Shown here: one piece after another, positions 1 through 7,921 of the stretch
Numbering within the stretch: the stretch's first letter is position 1
Layout of the letters: every line of letters starts with the position of its first letter
From: Conidiobolus incongruus B7586
Taxonomy: Eukaryota > Entomophthoromycota > Entomophthoromycetes > Entomophthorales > Conidiobolaceae
Assembly: GCA_000697335.1 (NCBI GenBank)
Contig: JNEM01011192.1
Coordinates: 1 to 11,794 of the forward strand
Length of the DNA: 11,794 nt
Direction: 5' to 3'
Translations under genes and position numbers: made by a program
Notes under the pieces: generated by a model
The model's database searches: none
Told to the model about the DNA's origin: nothing
What the model saw: only the letters and a program-made list of their open reading frames with translations

Positions 1-930
1 AAATTAAATTTATTTTAATTTATAGACATTAAATAATAAATATTTTATATTTTAATTAAAATTTAGAAAATATTAAGTAAAAATAAATTAAATTAATTAA
101 TTATTCATAAATACCATCGTTTAATTTTTTTATTAAAAATTAAAAATTATATTAAATTAGATCAAATTATCCCTTTTACAGACTTTAATATATAAACATT
201 ATATATATATCAATTAAATTAATTATTATAATATTAATAAATTATAAATTATTTTATATATAAATATTAATTAAATAACTTAAAATATCTAATATATTTA
301 CCAAATTAAAACCTAAATATCTATAATTACTTTTGAAAATTAAAAATTATTTAATAATTTAAAAAAATATTAATTTTATTCTATTTATTAATTTTAGTAA
401 ACTATATATTAGAAATTATATTCAAGGTTGAATTAAAACGTATTATTACTTAAAATTTGGAGTAATATGAAATAATTTTAATTTAATAATTTTTATTAAA
501 TAAAAATTATAATGAAATATATCAAAGAATTATGAATATGAATTTTTTTAATATCAAGAGATTATAATATTAGTTATAATACCTAAATATATAAAATTAT
601 TGGTTCATTTAAATTAAAAGTTTACTATCACTATATTAATATTTTTTTTATAATTACTAATAAAATATTAATTGAATTTTTGTATCAGATACCAAGTGCA
701 TTATTTACGAATGAAATATAATTCAAATTAAAATTACTCCTTAAAGTTATAAGATTATTAATTATATTATAATTGCTCACTATATGAAAATATTAATAAA
801 CATGTTTTAAAAATAATAATAAATAAAAAAATATGATTATATTTCAAATCTAATATTTTGGAAAAATTAATTCATTAAATTGTAATTGTTTTAATAGTTG
901 CCATATGCTAAAATAAAGTGTTATAATTAC
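1..930. other. AT-rich intergenic DNA, nothing recognised
   Basis: This stretch is almost entirely A and T, with stop codons frequent in all six frames. I see no long open frame, no tRNA-like fold, no tandem array and no transposon ends. It lies 3' of the first ML-domain gene, so any regulatory content belongs to a gene outside the window. Confidence 0.6.
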
Positions 931-1000
931 CTTATCTCCAAAAACCTCTTTTGGATTGTAATTTTGATAATAAATGAGCGAATTCTATATTCTGACATTT
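931..1000 (-). other. Isolated exon-like segment with splice-site matches
   Basis: On the minus strand a 70-base segment of more balanced composition is preceded by ttttcttaactgcag (pyrimidine-rich tract, CTTAAC branch-like motif, CAG acceptor) and followed by AAG/gtaatt, a good donor match. Two of its three frames are open for most of its length, one giving a peptide ending in SKLQSKRGFWR and another one beginning MSEYRIRSF. It lies about 180 bases 3' of the ML-domain stop codon and beyond that gene's likely poly(A) signal. It could be a leftover exon of a decayed gene, a spliced 3' UTR segment, or chance. No partner exon was found. Confidence 0.15.
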
Positions 1001-1143
1001 CTGCAGTTAAGAAAAAGGTAAATTAAAATTACTATTCAAATGTAGAAATCACTTGTTCAAAAATGATGAGTTATTGAAAGTTTTTTCAATCATATTAGAT
1101 AATAGACGAAAGTAAATTAAGTCAGAATATCTCAATATAAAAA

Positions 1144-1149
1144 TTTATT
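1144..1149 (-). terminator. Poly(A) signal AATAAA of ML-domain gene 1
   Basis: Read on the minus strand this is a perfect AATAAA, starting about 30 bases after the stop codon of the ML-domain gene at 1180-1662, a normal spacing for a fungal 3' UTR. In DNA this AT-rich the hexamer is common by chance, so position is the main support. Confidence 0.4.
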
Positions 1150-1179
1150 AACTTACTAAAAACTAGCGTGTAAAATGAT

Positions 1180-1662
1180 TTAGCGGACGCGGATCTTGAG
1201 GTTGAGGTTGGCGATGACTTTCTTGTTGTTGGTAGTGGCAAGCATATCAACGTTGTATTTGCCAGCGGGAATTCTGTTATCAACCTTGACAGAACCGTCA
1301 AAAGAGATGTCACCTTGTTCGAAAGGACATTTCTTACCAGCCATAGGAGCGCTTTCACAAAGATCATAATCACGTCTAATAGTGAAGATACCACGAGAAG
1401 CTTCAATATGAATGTTTCCACCAGTAACTTTTTCCTTCAAATAACCTTGGGCCTTAATGGTGACGTTTTGGCCGGCAACAGGTGAGTCTGGAGAGAAGGA
1501 GATAGATTTGATGGTCAAGAGATCAGAAGAGGTACCACAGTTGTAGATGATGTCCTTGTAGATGGGCTTGCAACCGGCACGAACTTCAGCATCGAAGTCA
1601 ACAGCATTGGCGAATGTGGAAGCAGCTAAAGCGAGGAGAGCGGCGACGGTTTGGAATTGCAT
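1180..1662 (-). CDS. Secreted ML-domain (NPC2-like) lipid-transfer protein, copy 1
   Basis: This intronless gene encodes 160 residues. Residues 1-20 form a signal peptide (MQFQT, then an Ala/Leu-rich core) with likely cleavage after Ala18 or Ala20. The rest matches the MD-2-related lipid-recognition (ML) domain of fungal phosphatidylglycerol/phosphatidylinositol transfer proteins: a YNCG start, LLTIKSISFSPDSP, the sequon NVT at Asn66, and the pair DLCE (Cys102) and KCPF (Cys112), which in this family forms a disulfide. Family members are beta-sandwich proteins that hold one lipid in a hydrophobic pocket; the exact ligand cannot be read here. Length is typical. The C-terminal cysteine usual in the family is replaced (NKKVIANL). 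The start is the first Met of the frame and gives an ideal signal peptide. Codon use is far more GC-rich than the flanks, with many AAG, GTC and ACC codons, suggesting high expression. The nearest relative is the copy at 4922-5404 (about 86% identical, no gaps). Confidence 0.93.
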   Translation of the reverse strand: MQFQTVAALLALAASTFANAVDFDAEVRAGCKPIYKDIIYNCGTSSDLLTIKSISFSPDSPVAGQNVTIKAQGYLKEKVTGGNIHIEASRGIFTIRRDYDLCESAPMAGKKCPFEQGDISFDGSVKVDNRIPAGKYNVDMLATTNNKKVIANLNLKIRVR

Positions 1663-1731
1663 ATTGATTATTATTATGATACTACTATATTCAATTAATA
1701 GTTGTTGGTTATTCTTATGTAGCTCACGCTC

Positions 1732-1739
1732 ATTTTTAT
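1732..1739 (-). promoter_or_regulatory. TATA-like element of ML-domain gene 1
   Basis: On the minus strand the sequence GCATAAAAATGAGCG lies 70-77 bases upstream of the start codon. The second ML gene carries GAATAAATTGGAGG at nearly the same distance, and the bases between each element and its ATG can be roughly aligned. A TATA-type core promoter would put the transcription start about 40-50 bases before the ATG. The match is weak given the base composition; the shared spacing is the argument. Confidence 0.3.
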
Positions 1740-1744
1740 GCTAA

Positions 1745-2485
1745 ATGAAATTTCTTAAAAAGCTTCCGAATTTGGTTCTATTTAACTCATCAAATTTCTT
1801 TTAATCGCTATATCTATTTTTGATATATATTTGAGCTTAAATCTGGATTTTAAAATCAAATGATTATTAGTTAATTAATTAACTCAATAAAAAATATATC
1901 ATTGAATAGTTTTATCACTTGTTTCTTCAATGAATATTTTAATTAAATATAATTATTCTTCAAAATTAACAATCACCATTGATATAATTACACATGTTCA
2001 AGGATCAATACTTACATTCTATGAGGTCAATTTTAATTAAACTCTATTAATATTGTACTTGCATCCTTTAGTATTTTCTACTATTCATTTCTGTAAATAT
2101 TCGCGAAATTTTTTAAATCCAATCAAAATCATTAAAAAATCAATGTGATTAAAATTTTTGACTTTGATATAAACTGAAATTTTAATGAATGTACTTAATT
2201 ATTAAATTGTATTTTTAAATCATATTGTTAATGTTCTAAATATTAAAACGATTTTAGTCCAAATAGTTTATATTCATTGATAATATAGAAGTATTTAAAT
2301 AATTAAATAAATAAGTTATATTGATTTTATTTAAATTATGACCAAATTAACTATCACTTAAATTCTCAATTAGAAAATAAGAAAAACATATTCACTTCCA
2401 TTAATCCTTCATATTCAGCAACATTGTATTAATGGTTGGTGAATTCTTACAAAAATTATACGAACTAATGATTTCTCACTAATCA
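1745..2485. other. AT-rich intergenic DNA, nothing recognised
   Basis: This region lies upstream of ML-domain gene 1 and would carry its distal regulatory sites, but no recognisable motif array, RNA gene or long open frame is visible. Composition becomes less AT-rich towards its right end, where it meets the coding-like patch at 2486-2840. Confidence 0.5.
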
Positions 2486-2840
2486 TGATCTTGTTAAAAT
2501 TTTATCCAATCTGTCAGCATAAGTAATCTCGTTGCTAGTACATCGGTTTAGTTCCCTATTAATTCATTTAACTGGAATCTGACCAGAATTTTGATTTATC
2601 CGGATCTTAAGATCTTCAAAACTTTCAAATCTTACCTAAATATTATAATTTTAATCAAATTAAAGTTACAAATGAGTTTGTTGGCAGGATCTTTATATCT
2701 TTCTCCGTATTATTTCGACAGTTTTAGGTACTTTTTCATTTTTTAAAAAAGGTACTGGGTCCGGGTATATCATGTTTAATGTAACTCCTTGACTGAGTGA
2801 GGAAGTTCTCATCGATTTCCTTTTTGATATTGTTCACCAT
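2486..2840 (-). pseudogene. Probable decayed coding region, family unknown
   Basis: The patch has clearly more G and C than its surroundings and reads like protein on the minus strand. One frame is open for 34 codons from an ATG at 2840 to 2736 (MVNNIKKEIDENFL at the start, PGPSTFFKK at the end). A second frame is open for 26 codons from an ATG at 2773 to 2693 (MIYPDPVPFLKN at the start, TVEIIRRKI at the end). Further on in that same frame come open runs of 23 codons (2567-2635, RFESFEDLKIRI) and 26 codons (2486-2563, NEITYADRLDKIL). The runs are separated by stops, and a short AT-rich stretch between 2636 and 2692 could be a small intron or plain decay. The residue mix (charged, with Pro and Gly) is unlike translated AT-rich noise, which is mostly Lys, Asn, Ile, Phe and Tyr. 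I do not recognise the family. Alternatives are a real gene with very short exons, or chance. Confidence 0.3.
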
Positions 2841-4201
2841 AGGTCAATTTGTGAGTTATATTAAGCTAATACATAAATCTAAGACTGATGATTAGAAATA
2901 TTTGTTAAATGCTCATTTAATTTATAAAATTAAGTATAATATATTAAAATTTAATTATTTTCGAATTGCAGTTTACCAAAATTTTGTGGGATAACAATTT
3001 TTCCAAATAGCCTTTTAATAAACTCAAATCATATTCAATATATTCCAACCAATCAATTCAAATTTGTTAAATAAATATACCAATTATTGATATATAATTT
3101 AAAAAAATCAATATAATTTATCAACAATAGTTCAACGAATATAAATTTTATATTAGTGCATATTCAAACTAAAATTATTGTGCAAAATGTGTTCACTGAT
3201 GTCAACCATATTATAATGTTTATAACCATACTTTATCAATTTTAAATTAATAAAAATCTAAGTGAAAAATATTCAACCCCCAAATTTTTGATAATAGTTT
3301 TACAGGCTTTTTTAGACATTGAATAATAAAAAGTCATTCTTTAGTGATAAGCCCAATTCTTTCGGTTAGTCAATAATTTGTAAGCTTTTTGTCAATTGGT
3401 TAATTTGGTGCTAATTCAGATAATTTATATTTCAAATATTTTTAATTTTTTTTGAAAAAATTTGTTTTATTAATCAAAACATATTATGAAATAATTGTGA
3501 TAGTGAACTTTTTATAAAAATAAAATCCTATTTTAGCATTCAAACATTTTTTTCTCAGTATATATATAAATGAATCAACGTGGTTAAAAGGATTGGTACA
3601 AATTGAAAATTGGTACTCTCAATTTTTTTCTTTCATATATTATATTTCAAGTATATCTGACAATGATCAAAGTATTTGAAATGTATATTGTTCTATAAAA
3701 AATTGTATATAGTAACTGTATTGACTATGACATTTAAAAAATTAGGATTTAATAAGTACCAAATAGCATTTTATTATTTAATATCAATATAAATTTGAAA
3801 ACTAATACAATATTAATAGTATATATTTAAGCAGTATTTGAAACACAATAAATATAAAATATTTATAATAAATTTATTTATAATCTTAAATTACCTTAAT
3901 AAAGGGGTTAAAGCTCTATTCTAATTTTCTCTAATATTTTTAGTCAAATAGATGAAAATTTTAAAATTAGTAATATATTTCCTTTATATTATAATGTAAA
4001 AAATAAAATAGAGAAACGTATAATGTTATATATTGGGATTAAAAACAATAATTGATTTGGTTGATAAAAAAATATTTTGTGAATAATTTAAATATTTTGA
4101 TGTATATTCTTCAATCAGGGTTTTACTTCAACTCAATTTCCTTTACTCATTAATTTTATTAGTACATTCTATCAATATCTAGCTTCACCTGTACTTTATC
4201 A
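2841..4201. other. AT-rich intergenic DNA, nothing firm
   Basis: This is strongly AT-rich throughout with no open frame of note, no tandem repeat beyond short A/T runs and no RNA gene recognised. A minor run of 13 codons on the minus strand near 4155-4200 (KVQVKLDIDRM) may belong to the coding-like patch to its right but is too short to call. Confidence 0.5.
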
Positions 4202-4543
4202 AGCTCTATAATTTAATTCGAAGCCTCCTATATGATTTCTTACTCGATCATTCCATTTTGCTACTTCTGTACAGATGATACTTTTCTAATCTTCTAAAAG
4301 GCAGTCATAACAGATAATGATATACATTAACAAATAAGTTGACAATTTTAGTAAATATTTATATATTCAAATCAACTCCTATAAAGTATTTTACAATTAA
4401 TGTCAATGCATATCACAGTTGACAAAGTCATATTCAACCCTTTCATAAAGGCTCCACTCCAACTCAAGCGAAATATCGTATATTTTAATGTAATTTTTGG
4501 TATTACAAAATATGCTATTCACGATTAAATAGAAATAATATAT
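4202..4543 (-). other. Coding-like patch, possible gene relic
   Basis: A single minus-strand frame holds three open runs: 46 codons at 4406-4543 (including YDISLELEWSLYERVEYDF), 26 codons at 4289-4366 (hydrophobic, membrane-like, including IIICYDCLLED) and 28 codons at 4202-4285 (including EVAKWNDRVRNHIGGFELNY). Stops cluster between 4367 and 4405, which could be an intron or decay. At this base composition a run of 46 codons can arise by chance somewhere in the window; the residue content and the shared frame are what make it notable. No family is recognised. It lies about 380 bases 3' of the second ML gene, on the same strand. Confidence 0.2.
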
Positions 4544-4616
4544 CTAGATTAAATGAAAATTCGATTGCCTTGATATATCAATAGGCCCTTCAAACCTAAA
4601 TAAAGAGGATTATAAT

Positions 4617-4641
4617 TATATATATATATATATATATATAT
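4617..4641. repeat. TA dinucleotide microsatellite (12 units)
   Basis: This is an uninterrupted run of TA units in the 3' flank of the second ML-domain gene. Such runs change length easily by replication slippage and can form cruciforms; no function is implied. Confidence 0.95.
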
Positions 4642-4853
4642 TTTAAAATGGGTTTATATATAATTACCGATAGTTGATATTTTCAAATTTAGTGTAGTAA
4701 ATTTATAATTTAAATAAAACAAATTATTATATTGAAATAATTATTGTGAGATGATTTTATAAAAATGAAAATAAAAACATAATCAAGATTTGATAATTAA
4801 GTTAAAAATTTGAATTTTATTATAACTTGAGAAGGATATAAAGTTATAACATA

Positions 4854-4859
4854 TTTATT
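4854..4859 (-). terminator. Possible poly(A) signal of ML-domain gene 2
   Basis: Read on the minus strand this is AATAAA, about 63 bases after the stop codon of the ML-domain gene at 4922-5404. The spacing is acceptable, but in such AT-rich DNA the hexamer alone is weak evidence. Confidence 0.3.
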
Positions 4860-4921
4860 TTTATATTGCTATATCCAAAAAAAAATAAATTATAGAATCA
4901 TGCTGATATAAATAGGGGTGT

Positions 4922-5404
4922 TTAACGGATACGGATCTTGAGGTTGAGGTTAGAGATGACTTTCTTGTGGTTGGTAGTGGCAAGCATATCAACGTTGTAT
5001 TTACCAGGGAGGATATCATTATCAACTTCGAAAGAGCCATCAAAGGAGATGTCACCCTGTTCGAAAGGACATTTTTTACCGGCCTTAGGAGCAGTTTCAC
5101 AAAGATCATAATCACGTCTGACAGTGAAGATACCACGAGAAGCTTCAACATGGATGTTTCCACCAGTGACTCTCTCTTTTAAGTAACCTTGAGCCTTGAT
5201 AGTGACATTTTGGCCACGAATTGGGGAATCGGGAGAGATAGAAAGAGATTTAATGGTCAAGAGATCAGAAGAGGCACCACAGTTGTAAACGATATCCTTG
5301 TAGATGGGTTTGCATCCAGCACGGATTTCAGCATCAAAGTCAACAGCATTGGCAAAAGTGGAAGCAGCCAAAGCAAAGAGAGCGGCAATGGTTTGGAATT
5401 GCAT
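4922..5404 (-). CDS. Secreted ML-domain (NPC2-like) lipid-transfer protein, copy 2
   Basis: This gene is 160 residues long, intronless and on the same strand as copy 1. By hand comparison 22 of 160 residues differ, with no insertions or deletions. Signal peptide 1-20 (FANA/VDFD cleavage region), the four cysteines (31, 42, 102, 112), the sequon at Asn66 (NVT) and the DLCE...KCPF pair are all kept, so it should be a secreted single-domain lipid-binding protein of the same fold. About half of the changes are conservative (Ile/Val/Leu swaps in strands). The non-conservative ones gather at 62-63 (VA to IR), 107 (Met to Lys) and 125-133 (VKVDNRIPA to FEVDNDILP), which shift surface charge and may alter ligand or partner choice. 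Like copy 1 it has Ser where the family's C-terminal cysteine is expected (HKKVISNL). Codon use is GC-richer than its flanks, suggesting strong expression. The start is the first Met of the frame, and it aligns with that of copy 1. Confidence 0.93.
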   Translation of the reverse strand: MQFQTIAALFALAASTFANAVDFDAEIRAGCKPIYKDIVYNCGASSDLLTIKSLSISPDSPIRGQNVTIKAQGYLKERVTGGNIHVEASRGIFTVRRDYDLCETAPKAGKKCPFEQGDISFDGSFEVDNDILPGKYNVDMLATTNHKKVISNLNLKIRIR

Positions 5405-5470
5405 ATTGATAATTGATATAGTGTTATATTTAATTAAAAATTAATGTCTATTTCTATTGAGCACATCCTC

Positions 5471-5480
5471 CAATTTATTC
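5471..5480 (-). promoter_or_regulatory. TATA-like element of ML-domain gene 2
   Basis: On the minus strand GAATAAATTG lies about 67-76 bases upstream of the ATG, matching the position of the element at 1732-1739 in copy 1. Both are followed by a GAG/GTG-containing stretch and then an A-rich leader, so the core promoter seems to have been duplicated with the gene. It is inferred from spacing only. Confidence 0.3.
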
Positions 5481-5758
5481 TAACTGAAAAATCTCATAAA
5501 ATACGTGGTTATGAGAATTGAATATATTGTAACCCATCACGTTTTTTATGACTTTGAAATTTTTATTATCACTTTATTTTTTACTTTTAACATATCTTCA
5601 AAATATAAAAATGCTATTTAACTATGAACACTAAGGAGTTTTGATTCAACTAGAAAATCTTATTCAATATATTATATGTAATATATCATTAGCATATTCT
5701 TCAATTATTCTAAATAATATATTAAATTTGCAAATATTGACCTCTTGTTTCAACAATG

Positions 5759-5792
<34 letters not shown>

Positions 5793-6535
5793 AATATTCA
5801 TAAATTTTCAATATCAATTTAATCATTAAATATTTTTAAATGTCTTAATTTGGAAAAATTAGCGATTAATCTCAGTACCATACAAATTCAAACTGAATAA
5901 AATGTGGTTACATTAATATATTTAAATATTTTTTACAAGAATTAATACTTTTTATTAATCTTAAAATATTTTAAAAATTTAATATATTATAGTGTAAATA
6001 TAGTTTTTACATAGTTTTTTGTAAGATATCTAAGTATCTAGCTGTATTATATATAAGGCTATATTTATATCAATGATTCATTATTTTAAATATTATTTTT
6101 ATGGATATTATCCGATTTTTCTCAAAATTTGTTTATAATTTATCACTTAATAAACAGATCGTTGATTGAAATGTTGAAAAATTAAGAAACAAAGTTATTT
6201 ATCCAGTCTTTTTAATTTATTGTTAAAATTATACAAATATTATTAATTGTTAATATATTTAATTTTCACAATGCTATATTAAATAATTTTGAGAAGATTT
6301 TCTTAAATGAATGATTTAATTTGAATAAAATTTAATAATATAGTCTAGTGTTAAATTTACAATAATCAATATCAATAGTATTATTCTCAACTAAAGTTCA
6401 GATCAAACACTTTCATTATGATATGTAGTAAAAACAATAAAATTATAAATGAATTATAGTTGGAAAGAAAAGAAAATGATAAATACCAAATTTTACTACC
6501 TTTGATTTTTTCTAAATTCATTTTGACAGTTATTA
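5481..6535. other. AT-rich intergenic DNA, one microsatellite
   Basis: This region lies upstream of ML-domain gene 2 and holds the TA repeat at 5760-5790. Apart from that I see only AT-rich sequence dense in stop codons, with no RNA gene, no terminal inverted repeats and no recognisable regulatory array. Confidence 0.5.
5760..5790. repeat. TA dinucleotide microsatellite (15 units)
   Basis: This is a perfect run of TA units about 360 bases upstream of the second ML-domain start codon. It is likely to vary in length between strains. No comparable repeat lies upstream of copy 1. Confidence 0.95.
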
Positions 6536-6856
6536 ATGAAATGTCTAGAACAATTGCAATTTGAAACTTCAGGTTTTAATGAAGTGAAATCATTCGAAAA
6601 TGATTGATTAAATTCAGGAGAAACTCGAGAAAATGAAAATATTTCATTTGGCATTTTCAATCAGTAAAAGTAACTCTCAGATCGATGTACAAAAGTATTG
6701 GTATCAGATAATTTTGATCATAGTAATAATGTTATTTGTATTTTGAGCAAATAGCAAGGAGAATTAAATCATGAAAGTATATTTAATAATTATAGGATAT
6801 ACAGCTATAATCAAAAATTATTTTTAATCCATTATATACTACATTTATTTAATAAT
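6536..6856 (+). other. Coding-like patch, possible gene relic
   Basis: One plus-strand frame runs for 107 codons with only about four stops, where about ten would be expected in random DNA of this composition. It opens with an ATG and 23 codons (MKCLEQLQFETSGFNEVKSF), then runs of 19 (GETRENENISFG), 26 (SDRCTKVLVSDNFDHS) and 34 codons (QGELNHESIFNNY onwards). The local GC content is above the surrounding DNA up to about 6770. No family is recognised. It could be the relic of a host gene between ML gene 2 and the aminopeptidase, or chance. Confidence 0.2.
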
Positions 6857-6859
6857 TAA

Positions 6860-7275
6860 AAATCTTTTTATTGAAAAATCAAATATCAATATATCCAATT
6901 TATGGTAATCAATTAAGGCAAAACTTTTCTCTTGTTTAAAAATTGATATTAAAAATTATATAACAAATATTTTAAACGTCAGATATAGTTGAGAAAGATT
7001 ATTAAACATTTGTTATCATCATACTATATTTTTATATATTATATGATTTAATCATAAAATCATAAGATTTTTTTGATTAATATATTCTTAATATACTTAT
7101 TAAATTCTATATTTAATTTTAACATTATATTATATATATAATAAATTAATCAAGGATAAAAAATATCTGAAAAATGACTGATATTATATATTCTGATCCA
7201 GTTTGATAAATTTTAATAAAATCAATTTAAATTGATTAATTAAGGATTTGTTATTTTAATATAAATTAAAAATGA
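6860..7275. other. AT-rich intergenic DNA, nothing recognised
   Basis: This stretch is very AT-rich, with no open frame, tandem array or RNA gene visible. It separates two coding-like patches upstream of the aminopeptidase gene. Confidence 0.5.
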
Positions 7276-7521
7276 TCAATTAAAATTAAAAATAAAGGGT
7301 TTCTTTGTGGCAATAATATGCTTACAATTGCAACTATTAAAATTCAATTTTGCTTAAATTAACTTCACGGAATTTCAAATTTATTCAACCCCAAATTGGG
7401 AAGGGACCTTATTGAACATATGATGCAATGATTATAATGCGTAGACGATTTCATCAAAAAATGCTTTGGGTTCTTGAAAACTTGATTATTCGTAGTCCCT
7501 AATTATGATCAGGTTATTTAT
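7276..7521 (+). other. Weak coding-like patch upstream of the aminopeptidase
   Basis: A plus-strand frame of 82 codons contains about four stops and protein-like runs of 28 codons (7276-7359, NKGFLCGNNMLTIATIKI), 22 codons (7363-7428, NPKLGRDLIEHMMQ), 15 and 12 codons. An overlapping frame at 7437-7502 gives a 21-residue peptide starting MRRRFHQKMLWVLENL. GC content is locally raised. The patch ends about 400 bases before the aminopeptidase start, so the composition could equally reflect upstream regulatory DNA. No family is recognised. Confidence 0.15.
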
Positions 7522-7889
7522 TAAGTTCATTTAGTTTGAGATGAATGATTTGATAGAAAGTATAAAAAAATGATATTTTTATATCACATCTAATATATAA
7601 TCTTTTTGTTGACTTATATATAGACAGTAGCGATTAATTGGCATTATAATAGAGGATATTATATTATTCAAAATTAATAATATATTCAATTCTAATAATT
7701 AATATTACATATATATATCACTGATCTCGTACAGTTCTAACTATGCTATTAATATGGTTTGATAAGAATTAATTGTTTGTTTTTAAACAGTTAGACCGAT
7801 ATTCTTTTAATAGAAGTAATGAATATATACAAATTCATATCAACCTCCTAAATCTAGACATGGCTATGTATTCAGGATTTTCCAAGGCT
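7522..7889. other. Upstream region of the aminopeptidase gene
   Basis: This AT-rich stretch presumably contains the promoter of the aminopeptidase gene. GATA-type cores (GATAA, GATAG) occur, but they are expected often in this composition, so no binding site is claimed. No gene is visible. Confidence 0.4.
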
Positions 7890-7896
7890 TATATAA
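7890..7896 (+). promoter_or_regulatory. TATA box candidate of the aminopeptidase gene
   Basis: TATATAA stands in a slightly GC-richer context (CCAAGGCT before it). It lies 26-32 bases before the first ATG (7922) and 59-65 bases before the second in-frame ATG (7955). A start of transcription 25-30 bases downstream would fall near the first ATG, which would favour translation from the second. Confidence 0.4.
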
Positions 7897-7921
7897 ATGT
7901 ATTGAAAAGGTTGGTATTATA

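Noticed and set aside
1122-1421. Minus-strand open frame of 99 codons overlapping ML gene 1, with a similar one over ML gene 2 at 4861-5163
   Set aside because: Both are shifted frames of the true ML genes. Their resemblance follows from the similarity of the genes themselves, and the predicted peptides have no family features or proper ending.
2725-2762. Repeated GGTACT with A/T runs, looking like a hairpin or transposon end
   Set aside because: The arms pair poorly beyond six bases and no matching partner end was found elsewhere in the window.
4967-5416. Plus-strand open frames of 71 and 75 codons opposite ML gene 2
   Set aside because: They are antisense shadows of a gene with biased codon use; they have no upstream signals and the peptides resemble no known protein.
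7438-7482. VDDF in a translated patch, recalling the catalytic motif of reverse transcriptases
   Set aside because: Only a few residues match, with no other polymerase motif nearby, no long terminal repeats and no target-site duplication seen.
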